Assembly (NCBI GenBank): GCA_036365515.1
Contig: CM070876.1
Coordinates: 131,218,394-131,282,393, forward strand
DNA length: 64,000 nucleotides
Direction: 5' to 3'
From: Torymus aiolomorphi
Lineage: Eukaryota > Arthropoda > Insecta > Hymenoptera > Torymidae
Shown here: positions 34,318-44,015 of the stretch, piece after piece
Layout of the letters: the number at the start of each line of letters is the position of its first letter
Position numbering within the stretch: the stretch's first letter is position 1
The notes under the pieces: model-generated
The model's database searches: none
What the model was told of the DNA's origin: nothing
Seen by the model: only the letters and a program-made list of their open reading frames with translations
Translations under genes and position numbers: made by a program

Positions 34318-35932
34318 CGAGTCTACTATCACTGAACCAAAAATCTCACAAACACAGTGAATTCCTTTTTCTTCACTACTATTTACGTTTCGTGTCGCGC
34401 GATTGCTTTGTGATGCAATCCAATGAATCTGAAGTGTGCGAAAATGGTGTCGGTGATACATTTTTCGTAGAGATATCAAATATCTAGTAACCTAAGCTTT
34501 TGTCCTACAAAAATTTTACTTTATTTAGTGCTATAATCGCCAAAATTCTATGAGAACTAATTCTACATGTTCGTAGCCTGAATCTAAATAACTACAATAT
34601 ACTCTCCTTCATTTCTTGACTACTCTGTGTTTACTGTCGCGAGACTGCTATACAATGCAATCAAATAAACCTAAAGTGTGCGAAAATGGTGTCGGTAATT
34701 ATCCCAGTAAAGAACTATTCAGGAAGTCTTAACCTAACACTGCCTTTCCAAAAAACTCGACTTTATTTTGAGCTAAGATTTGAGAAACGGTTTGATTACC
34801 TATTGTAAATGTTCTTAGGTGTTCCTACAGTTTTAGTAAATCATCGCGTCTATTCTCACTAAACTAAAAAGTTTCCAATTATACTGCTTTCAATTTTTTA
34901 TGATTGGTGTGATATTTTCGTTTTTCTTGCATTTAGATTTTAGATTGAATTTGGAATATAATTGTACCCACAATAATTAATTAACTTATTAAGTGGTTTT
35001 GATTTAAGTTTTCTGCTATGTTTATCGACTAAAGATAACACAATCATATCTCTATACTCAATCGTTTCGAACGAAAAAATGTTAAACTTTTCTGTCTTTA
35101 TAATACGTCTATCATCTTCTCTAATATCTGTTGAAATATTGCAAATTTCAATCTAAAAGTTCGTCAGTCATCGCATATAGCGAGTTCTAATAGACGTATC
35201 AGTAGAAGTAATACGGTATCTTAGGTAAACTATCGTTTCCTCCCCTGCGCAAGGCAGTAAAGCTTAGAGCTTTTTTAAGCAGCTTAGAGCAAAAAGCGAG
35301 GTCCGATAGTAACCAGTATTGAAACACTAATAATAAGATGTAACGATTGAGTATAGCGGACTAGGTTTCGATTGGTATCTTAGCATTACAATTTCATAAT
35401 TATTTATTTCAACATTTTCTTCATTTCTCTTTATGTTTCGTGTTGCGTGATTGCTTTGTGATGCAATCCAATGAATCTGAAGTGTGTGAAAATGGTGTCG
35501 GTGATACGTTTTTCGTAGAGATATGAAATATCTAGTAACCTAACCTTTTGTCCTACAAATATTTTAATTTATTTAGTGCTATAATCGCCAAAATTCTATG
35601 AAAACTATTTCTACATGTTCGTAGCTTGAATCTAAATAACTACAAGAAATCGACTCTTCAATGCCCGCGAAAATCCGTTTCCCGGAGGGTGTGGACTCTC
35701 CTTGTTAGTGGGGGCAATATTGTACATTAATATTTTTGTTTGAATAAAAATGAAAAAAGTTTTATTAAGGAAAGTCATTAGCAATTTTTTTTCTGAAAAT
35801 TTTATTTTTGGAATTTCAATTTAATAAAAGGAATCGATAAATTATTTGAGGAAACTAAGTGCCAATGAATTAGCAGCGGTTTTTCTACTTATTAGATTTA
35901 AAAAATAATATTTAAAATTAACGATTCTATAC
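34318..35932. repeat. Diverged tandem repeats at the gypsy target locus
   Basis: Units containing CGATTGCTTTGTGATGCAAT or variants, AATGGTGTCGGTGATA and GAGATATCAAATATCTAGTAACCTAA occur at about 34380-34500, 34620-34800 and 35430-35560. The segment at about 35730-35890 is a dispersed repeat seen inverted at about 6205-6310. No gene is supported. Confidence 0.65.
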
Positions 35933-37114
35933 CTCTATTTGCTGGGCGATGAACACCTACTGGTCGTTCTACAGCATTTTGTTCTACGTATTATAAGATA
36001 AAAATATTTTTAAAAACAGTCAATTTTAAAAAATATATATACTTAGATATGTACCTTCTTCTTCCAGAGGTATTTCTGCAACAGGAGGACTTGCTGGCCT
36101 ATCAGCAACTTGATGCGGCCGAGACTCTACAAAATGATGCTCCCAATCATCTTGTTCTACGTATAATAAGATGAAAATATTTTTAACAAAGAAAAGAAAT
36201 ATTTAAAGCACATTTATATGTCGAAATTAACCTTCTTCTCCCACAGGCATATCTGCAACAGGAGGAGTTGCTGGCCGATTAGCAACTTGATGCGGCCGAG
36301 GCTGTACAAAACGTAGCTCCCAATCATCTTGTTGTACGTATAATAAGATGAAAATATTTTTAACAAAGAAAAGAAATATTTAAAGCACATTTATATGTCG
36401 AAATTAACCTTCTTCTCCCAGAGACATTTCTGCAATAGGAGGAGACGCTGGACGATCAGCAACTTGATGCAGCCGAGGCTCTACAAAATGTGGCTCCCAA
36501 TCATCATGTTCTACGTGTAATCAGATGAAAACATATTTTACAAGAACAGAAAATTTTAAAACATATTAATATGTCGAAATTAACTTTCTTCTATCAGAGG
36601 CATTTCTGCAATGGGAGGAGACGCTGGCCGATCTGCAACTTGATGCGGCCGAGGCTTTCCACCAACCGCTTCTACGTCATCTTGTTCTACGTATTATAAG
36701 ATAAAAATATTTTTAACAACGAAAAGAAATATTTAAATTTCTTTTATATGTCGAAATTAACTTACATCTTCTGGAGGCATTTCTACAACAGGCGTTGCTG
36801 AATGGGCGTTGTCTATCAGCCACCTGATCCTGCACTATGCTCTGGATCGTCGGCACGTTCATTGCCGTGCATATTTAATTACAGGTCATCATTCTCCACT
36901 TGTTGTCTTCCTCTTCCTCTTGCCCTTTCTCTTGCCCTTCCTCCTCCCCTTCCTCTTCCCCTTGCTATTCCTCTTACCCTTCCCCTCCCTCTAGCTTCTA
37001 CTCTTTCCTCCTCTACATTTTGTTGTTCTTCTTGTCTTTCTCCCCCTTCTTCTTCCTGTTCTTTTACTCTTCTTGCACCTTTTCTTTGTCTCCGGGCTCT
37101 ACCTATTACCCGTT
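35933..37114 (-). CDS. Candidate gene with an array of 102-nt exons
   Basis: On the minus strand a unit of about 178 bp repeats. Each unit holds an open 102-nt block at 36585-36686, 36409-36510, 36232-36333 and 36055-36156. The blocks are preceded by TACGTAG (TACGTAC in one) and followed by GTTAAT or GTACAT, and all keep the same phase (two bases, 33 codons, one base). Splicing would give a 34-residue repeat such as QDDWE..FVE.RPHQVADRPASPP.AEMPL.EEE. A shorter unit lies at 35933-35983, and a degenerate one near 36768-36830. Upstream, 36883-37114 is open for an Arg/Gly/Glu-rich stretch starting in the same phase. No signal peptide or known family is seen. This is a prediction from splice and phase regularity only. 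Confidence 0.5.
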
Positions 37115-37560
37115 CTAGAAGTTATTTACTTTTACTTATCACTTTTTCAATTTGGTGGCATTGTAACAATGAAAAACCAAGTTTATACATGATTTATTTA
37201 AAAACACATGTTTATGTATATTTAGAAGTTGACATGAATTACTTTGTCTGTACGTCTTGTGTCTTTTCTTATTATATGTGTATAAGGAGTGTGGAAACGT
37301 AAGTACGACTATGAATTTATCCTGTATCTGTTTCTATAATTGTATTTTTATCTGAGTATATGTGGATTTGATGTCAGCACGGTGATGATGAAGAGACCAA
37401 CCCAGGGAGGATAAGAAGGGAGTGGGATTAAAAAAATGAAAGAGACTCCTTCTAAAGTGGATTGTCAGATGCAACTTATATGAAATCACAGGCAAGTCTG
37501 TTAAAGACATAGACAAAGAAAAAAAACGTCTTAACTGCGCTCTGTCGTAACTTAAGCTAG
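37115..37560. other. Unassigned spacer
   Basis: No feature is recognised. The 5' end of the candidate micro-exon gene on the minus strand could lie here or further right, but no start exon can be picked by eye. Confidence 0.3.
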
Positions 37561-37570
37561 TTCAGTAATA

Positions 37571-37791
37571 TGGGTCTGAAGTTTGCAACGTTGGAGTGCA
37601 ACGAAATAAAAAAAATTATTCATTTTACTTCACATTTATGCTAATGATATTAATTTTGCGTGTAGATTTTGTGTTTTATAGTATAAAAAACTTTAAAACA
37701 AAGTTTTAGATAAAATTTCCATTATTTAATAACTTTAATCAATCATAAAAAATTATTTCGTTGCATTCCAACGATGCCAACTTCAGACCCA
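37571..37791. mobile_element. MITE with TGGGTCTGAAGTT ends, 10-bp duplication
   Basis: Inverted ends of about 45 bp (TGGGTCTGAAGTT, GCAACGAAAT words and their complements) enclose 221 bp. The flanks TTCAGTAATA (37561-37570) and TTCAGTAACA (37792-37801) are a 10-bp duplication with one mismatch. A 9-10-bp duplication points to a Mutator-like MITE. Confidence 0.85.
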
Positions 37792-37960
37792 TTCAGTAAC
37801 AAAGATTCAGGTGAGTCAATGTTAGCTTTTAATGCTAATATTACTGGACTCATAAGTACGAACATCGTTTACGTCTCAACACATCTAATTTCAGTTACGA
37901 CAAGGTTATGTTATTCTCCATGTATCCGAAAGTACTAGAAGACCATCTATTAGATTTAAT

Positions 37961-38509
37961 CGTCGGCTGAGAGAAACAAGGTACCAACTCGGACGAGCGC
38001 GTAAGAAGGTACCAACTCAGGCGCGATCGTAAGAAGGTACCAATTCGCGCGAGCTTTTGAATTTTTTAACAAGCTATTGAAGAGGCCAAAAAATATTCCA
38101 CAAGAAAGCGATTAAAGTAGAAGAAAAGAGGTTTAATTTGAGATGAGAATCGTTAAAATCGGTCGATTCTGTGTAAAGTTACGTGCATTTGAAAGTACAT
38201 GAAATGATAAAAAATGAGCAATTTTTCCCAAATCCACGTAATTCTTAACATTTTTATCATTTTTCGCACTTTTCAAATGCACGTAACTTTACACAGAATC
38301 GACCGATTTCAACGATTCTCTTCTCAAATTAAACCTCTTTTCTTCTACTTTAATCGCTTTCTTGTGGAATATTTTTTGGCCTCTTCAATAGCTTGCTAAA
38401 AAATACAAAAGCTGACCGTGCGAGTTGGTAACTTCTTACGATCTCGCCTGAGTTGGTACCTTCTTACGCGCTCGCCCGAGTTGGTATACCTTGTTCCTCT
38501 CAGCCGACG
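37961..38509. mobile_element. 549-bp fold-back element
   Basis: Nearly the whole element is one palindrome: it starts CGTCGGCTGAGAG and ends CTCTCAGCCGACG, with arms of about 260 bp around a short loop near 38215-38255. TAAT borders both sides (37957-37960, 38510-38513), a probable 4-bp duplication. The outer part of each arm holds two to three short repeats of AGAAGGTACCAACTC. No protein is encoded. Confidence 0.88.
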
Positions 38510-38776
38510 TAATGTTGAGATACGGGTTTCTTCTTATAGTCTAAACATCATTCTTAAAAGTTTTTTTTTAAGTCAAAAATATTAATTAGAAAAACTATGG
38601 AATGCGAAAAGTTTCAGTCAAAGGACATATGAAAATCAAAGATTTTGACCCGTATATCATTAAAAAATATCAAATGGTTCAGCCTATAGGTTACGGCAGG
38701 ATGCAAATTTTAAAATCCCTATATCTTTGGATCAAATGGGTCTACAGACCTCATGTAGCCTATTTCATTAAAAATA

Positions 38777-38779
38777 AAC

Positions 38780-38862
<83 letters not shown>
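38777..38862. repeat. (AT)n microsatellite
   Basis: About 85 bp of alternating AT. The short plus-strand frame that runs into it (38602-38790) shows no protein-like features. Confidence 0.95.
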
Positions 38863-38864
<2 letters not shown>

Positions 38865-38969
38865 TTAAGTTGTTTTCTATGTATTTATATGTACAGTCTT
38901 TGTGTTCTTATAAGTAATTGAATACCTCTATTTCCTCGTCGCATTTGTAACCTTCTTTCAGCATTAGTA

Positions 38970-39258
38970 GTATATGGTCAGGTATAGCGAGACATATCAT
39001 ATTACAAGTGGGGGAGGGGGGCTCGCGCCCCGCGAAGGGTCATTAAGTCAAGTGTTATGTAAACAGTAGCTGCACAGTAGCTGTCCCATGTCAATGGGCC
39101 TATTGTTCTCAACCGCAACTGTTGTGTAAACAAAACACCCATTGACATGGTTAATTAGCTACTGTTTTTACATAGCACTTGACTTAATGACCCCTACAGA
39201 GGCCCGACCCCCCACTCCACTTGTAATATGATATGCCTCGGTATACCCGACCATATAC
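38970..39258. repeat. 289-bp palindrome next to a GA microsatellite
   Basis: The left part (GTATATGGTC, GACATATCATATTACAAGTG, GGTCATTAAGTCAAGTG, CCATGTCAATGGG) pairs with the right part in inverse order down to a small loop near 39100-39120. The arms share about 85 percent or more of their bases by eye. It directly abuts the GA repeat and lies 0.5 kb before the polymerase gene. Confidence 0.85.
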
Positions 39259-39635
<377 letters not shown>

Positions 39636-39767
39636 GTGGGTGAGGGGACGGTGGGTGAGGGGGTGTGTGAGAGAGAATGAGAGAGAGGAGGTGGTGAGGG
39701 GAGGGGAGGCGGTGGGTGGTGGTGGGTGTGGGTAGAAAGCCCTGCGCTAATTGTAGGGAATATTCGC

Positions 39768-40074
39768 ATGGAGGAGGACGAGGAGGAGGAGGATGATGAC
39801 GTAAGAGAGGCGCGCGAAGTGGCGAACGAAATCGAGCTTCAAGAGCAAGTCATAGGCGAGTATCTTGCGCCGTACGACCGCCAACCTCTCACCGATGAGG
39901 AGTTTCGCCTTCTGTCAAGTCACCCACCTGCTGTAGCGGCTGACGACGATTCTCCCGCCGCTGAGAATGCACGCAGAGAATGGAGGCGCATACTTAGTGT
40001 GTTGTGCGTCACAGCTAATCAGCCGTCTTTCGGTTACAATGCACTTGATCGTCTCGACCGTGTGGTTAATGAGT
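39768..40074 (+). CDS. Exon 1 of the polymerase-linked gene
   Basis: It opens with ATG and an acidic run (MEEDEEEEDDD) followed by a charged helical region, and ends in phase 1 at AATGAGT before the strong donor GTAAGT. Reading through the donor gives a stop within two codons, so splicing is expected. No domain is recognised. It is the only ATG-bearing segment that can supply a start to the ATG-less frame at 40446. The assignment of exon 1 to the polymerase gene is inference from splice phase. Confidence 0.6.
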
Positions 40075-40145
40075 GTAAGTAAATATTTATTTTTATATTT
40101 TTAAATGACCCCGTTTCTTTAAAAAAAATATTTTCCTGTGCGCAG

Positions 40146-40372
40146 TTGTACGAAGTCGCGATCGTTCTGTAACGCAGATTGTACCATCGCTCCCGGAGCT
40201 TACGCGATTAGTGGAGGTATACGAGCGTGTATCAAGCAATCGAAATGCACAGCTCCAGCGATGGTTTCGCGATCAAGCCGAAGACAAATGCTCTCCTCTG
40301 TACACAGAAAACAATCTGCGCGAATTGGTGGATAGAGTATTAGAAAGCTTTGCGGGGGCTGCTGAGCCTTAA
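40146..40372 (+). CDS. Possible alternative exon 2, ends in a stop
   Basis: An acceptor (CCTGTGCGCAG) precedes 75 open codons when joined in phase to exon 1, ending with TAA at 40370-40372. The product is charged and helical (LPELTRLVEVYERVSSNR). It either makes a separate small protein of about 177 residues with exon 1, or uses an internal GAG/GTATAC donor to continue into the next exon. RNA data would decide. Confidence 0.45.
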
Positions 40373-40445
40373 AGTAAATCCCACAGAACCATTATTATTT
40401 TAATATAGATATATATTAATAAAGGTATCATTTGTTTTGTTACAG

Positions 40446-41224
40446 CTGAGGGGCGTTCGCCCCTGCAGGTAGGCAGCGGTGTCGGTGATAGTGGTGCAGT
40501 TGTGGAAGAGGAAATTTATGACACTGAGGACTACGACAGAGTACGACCGCCCGGTGTGCGATTCACAGCTGTGGTCGAGGGACAGCAATACCTGCGGCGC
40601 TTCGGAGTGCAGGGTCATAGGATAAACTTTTCAATTATAGAACCGCGTGCGAATGTAAATCCGGTATTATGGTTAGAGGCGGCGATTAGGGATATACACG
40701 ATTATACAACCGCGCGTGTTCCGGGTGATGCTCTAATAGGTGTTACAATTTGTAATGAGCGCTTTTCTCGCGGTACGGGCGGGCTGTCGTTCAGACCCGT
40801 TGCGAACTTTAATTACGCTGATTTATGGAATTTAATAGCTTCCATAAGTCAGAGTAACGAAATTTCGGGTATCGGCGAGGGGCTCGTGTTACAAGTGTGT
40901 TATGTAGTAGTACCTGTAGGCGCGGGTGGGAGCGGTGGTTTAAAGTTGAGCGATTTACGGAAGCGGTCAATCGTCGTTATTAATAATAACGATAATTTAT
41001 GTTTACCGCGTGCGCTTGCGGTCGGCAGAGTATACATTGCTCTCAAGGCACAGCCTTGCGATGAGGTGCGCGCAGAATGGCAAGCGATTCGGGACGGCCG
41101 CCGAAAATTGCAAAAAGAGCGCGCGGAAAGTCTCGTGATCGTAGCAGGGGTAAATATTCCGGATGATGGATGCGGGTTTGACGAGGTCACGTGCTTTCAA
41201 AATTTTTTCTCGCAAGCGGTATAG
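40446..41224 (+). pseudogene. N-terminal region of type B DNA polymerase, no own ATG
   Basis: After the acceptor TTTTGTTACAG the frame is open for about 259 codons without any ATG. Its phase (two bases, then GAG) fits exon 1 exactly. The middle contains INFSIIEPRANVNPVLWLEA and FRPVANFNYADLWNLIASI. Near the end is NNDNLCLPRALAVG, the D-x-x-C pattern that precedes the exonuclease in Polinton-type polymerases and recalls an OTU-like fold. The frame stops at 41222, where the same protein continues one frame over, so a one-base shift near the T6 run at 41203-41208 separates it from the polymerase body. Confidence 0.7.
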
Positions 41225-43482
41225 CATTGGTTGTTTTCGAGAAAGAAAATTTTGGAAGTGGCGAACCACCGCTCTTTGACGGTCGAAATACTCTCCACGA
41301 ATTAAATATCGCACTTAGTGGTATTATTTATTTGATGTTTGAAGAGCGTGCGCGTCATTTTAATTTAATTACGAATTTATACGGAGCGGCCGAATCGCGT
41401 TTTTTCTGCTCTTATTGCAATAAGGGGTACCGTTATGTACAGCAGCACAAATGTACACAGACATGCGCGTGCTGCTATGTTTCGCCGCCCTGCCGTACCG
41501 ACGGTGTCGAAATGATAGAGTGCGTGGATTGCGGGCGTCAATTTTTCGGCCACAATTGTTTTACGAATCACAAGCGTGCGGGTTCATACAAAAAAAATAA
41601 TAAAAAAGTGTGCGATGCTGTGCAGCTGTGTAAAGATTGTATGCGCATTGTAAACATGTGTCAGAAGCAAAAACACGAGTGCGGTATTAGCTTTTGTAGA
41701 CACTGTCAAAAGCAGCATAGCTTTAATGACATGTGCTTCATGCACCCGATTAATGTTGACGAGGCGGGTAAAACCAAAAAATATCTTTATATTTTTTATG
41801 ATTTTGAAACGACACAAGACACCCCGTATGATGAAAAGGCGCGCGTCCATGTGCCTAATTTGTGCGTCGCCCACCAAGTATGCACGGACTGCATCGACGT
41901 GGACGATGTACAAATAACTTGCCCCACTTGCGGTGTGCGTGAATTCGTTTTCAGGCGCGATCCCGTTAAACAGCTCTTGGAACTCTGTGTGCGCGAAAAG
42001 ACGGATTTTTCCGCAATTGTATGTATAGCGCACAATGCTCGGGCATTCGATTCTCAATTTATATTGAAAGAACTTGCGGAAAGTTCCGAGCGCTGTTCAC
42101 CCCGTGTAATATTAACCGGTCATAATATTACACAGCTAAAGTACGGCCGCACCAAGTTTATTGATAGTATTAATTACTTTCAATTGAAACTGAGTGCTCT
42201 CCCGGCGACATTTGGCCTGCCCGAGAGCGCTAAGAAAGGTTATTTTCCGCACCTTTTCAACACCCGTGAGAATGAGCACTACAGGGGTCCTCTACCTCCG
42301 CCCGAGTTTTATTGCCCTGACACCATGTCCGTGACTGAGCGTGCCGCTTTTCTCGAGTGGTATGAGAATACACCCCCAGACTACGTATTCGACTTTCAAA
42401 AAGAGATTGTCGAATACTGTAAAATGGACGTTGAAATCTTGAGACGGGCGTGCATACGGTTTCGCGAAATTTTCATAGAAGTCGCGCAAACAGACCCATT
42501 CGTCTGCGCGTGCACAATAGCGTCCACCTGCATGTATATATTTAAAAAAAATTTTTTGCAGCCTAACACTATCGGGCTGATACCACCAACCGGCTATAGG
42601 CGTGGAAATAAGCACTCGCAACGTTCTGTAGAGTGGTTGCTTTATTGCGAGCGCGAGTGCGGCCGTGAAATTATACACGCAGGGCGTTCGCGCGAGTTTC
42701 GTTTACGCGAGGGTTTTCTAGTAGACGGGTATCTTTCGCCGCTCGGTGAGTCTGTCTTAACAGACAAGGGGACTGTTTTTGAATATCAAGGGTGCTACAC
42801 GCATGGGTGCCCGCGCTGCTTTATCGCCGATCGGACTGTGAAAAAGAACAAATATGGTCAGACATACGCACAGGCGTACGAGGCCACGTGTGCAAAAGTC
42901 GCCGCTATGAAACGTCTCGGATACGAGGTGCGCGAGATGTGGGAGTGCGATTTCACGCGCTTAAAAAGTCAACAGCCGGAAATTAATCAATATTTAGCGG
43001 CTCACCCGATCATGAGCAAAATATCTTTAAACCCTCGCGACGCTTTTTTCGGTGGACGTACGGAAAATATCGTCACTTCTCACACTGCTGCGCCGTGTGA
43101 AGAGATCAAATATACCGATATTTGTTCGCTTTACCCATACATTTGCAAGAGGGGACGTTACCCAATCGGGCATCCGCATATTTACGTTGGCAATGAATGC
43201 TGTGAGTTGACAGGCGGCTGTAACAACGATCTCGCGCGCGTGGAGGGACTGATAAAGTGCAAAGTTTTACCGCCTCGTAATTTGACACTGCCTGTGTTAC
43301 CGGTAAAAATGCACTCGCGATTGATTTTCGGTCTCTGCCGCTCGTGCTGTGAGGAATTGCGCAAGTTTGACTGTAATTACGAGCATCCCTCTGAGCGTGA
43401 ATTTACAGGCACATGGGTTGCTTGCGAGTTACAGAAGGCAATCGAACTTGGGTACAGTGTCACAGAAATATTTGTTATTTGG
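41205..43482 (+). pseudogene. polB: Protein-primed-type DNA polymerase B, C-terminus missing
   Basis: After a Cys-rich segment (several CxxC pairs, 41400-41720) come the proofreading exonuclease boxes: FYDFETT, AHNARAFDSQF and YCKMDVEI. The palm begins with YTDICSLYPY (motif A). The frame then breaks at VTEIFVIW, before the KxxxNSxYG and DTDS motifs, where LINE sequence starts. About 300 residues are therefore missing, and they are not found after the LINE either. The family replicates linear DNA from a terminal protein in Polintons/Mavericks, adintovirus-like and bidnavirus-like genomes. No integrase, protease, ATPase or capsid gene is nearby, so the parent element cannot be chosen. Confidence 0.88.
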
Positions 43483-43599
43483 TGGTCCGGAACCCGTCTG
43501 AGAGAAATGGAGGTGAGGCGGCGGGAGGCTTGGGGTCGCGAGCAGGCGCATTGCCCTCCTGCATAGTAAGGCTCAGCAGCCCGAGCCTGGTCAGGGATG

Positions 43600-44015
43600 T
43601 GATGCGAGCTAAGCGCTCGCTCGCCAATTCTTACTTTACCACAAGTAACATCGATCCCGAAATGCTTGGCCCGGTTTTAGCTGCTTGTGTGCCTCAACAT
43701 AAAATATTCATAAATGAGATGTTGCCCCATGATAAGTTCCAGGAATTTAAGAGCCTGAGGTCCATCGCCCAGGGGCTGGGCTTTAAATATGTGTGGCACT
43801 CGGGTGGTAGATTCCTGGCTAGGCATAAGGGGGGCGAGCGTGCGCATATCTTCGCCACAGCATCCGACCTACAAGTCATTCAAACGACGTGCCAGTCTGC
43901 TAAAAAAAAACATCTGCCCAAAAGCAACCCGTTAAATGCTGCAGCCACTAACAACGACATAGTTGTTGCGAGGCTGGGAGCAGAAGAGGTTGTTGGGTCG
44001 GCGCCTACATCATGA
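43600..44015 (+). pseudogene. LINE ORF1 C-terminal domain
   Basis: About 139 codons resembling the C-terminal domain of CR1/Jockey-type ORF1 proteins, related to the baculovirus FP-type fold: KIFINEMLPHDKFQEFKSL and GFKYVWHSGGRFLARHK. It likely binds element RNA. The N-terminus is lost by truncation; the upstream part of the frame is out-of-register polymerase and junction sequence. Its stop overlaps an ATG (ATGA at 44012-44015), a common LINE arrangement. Confidence 0.75.

Noticed and set aside
36802..37302. 166-codon plus-strand frame rich in Leu, Pro and Ser
   Set aside because: It is the antisense of an Arg/Gly/Glu-rich minus-strand block. The minus strand has the splice and phase regularity, so the plus-strand frame is judged a shadow.
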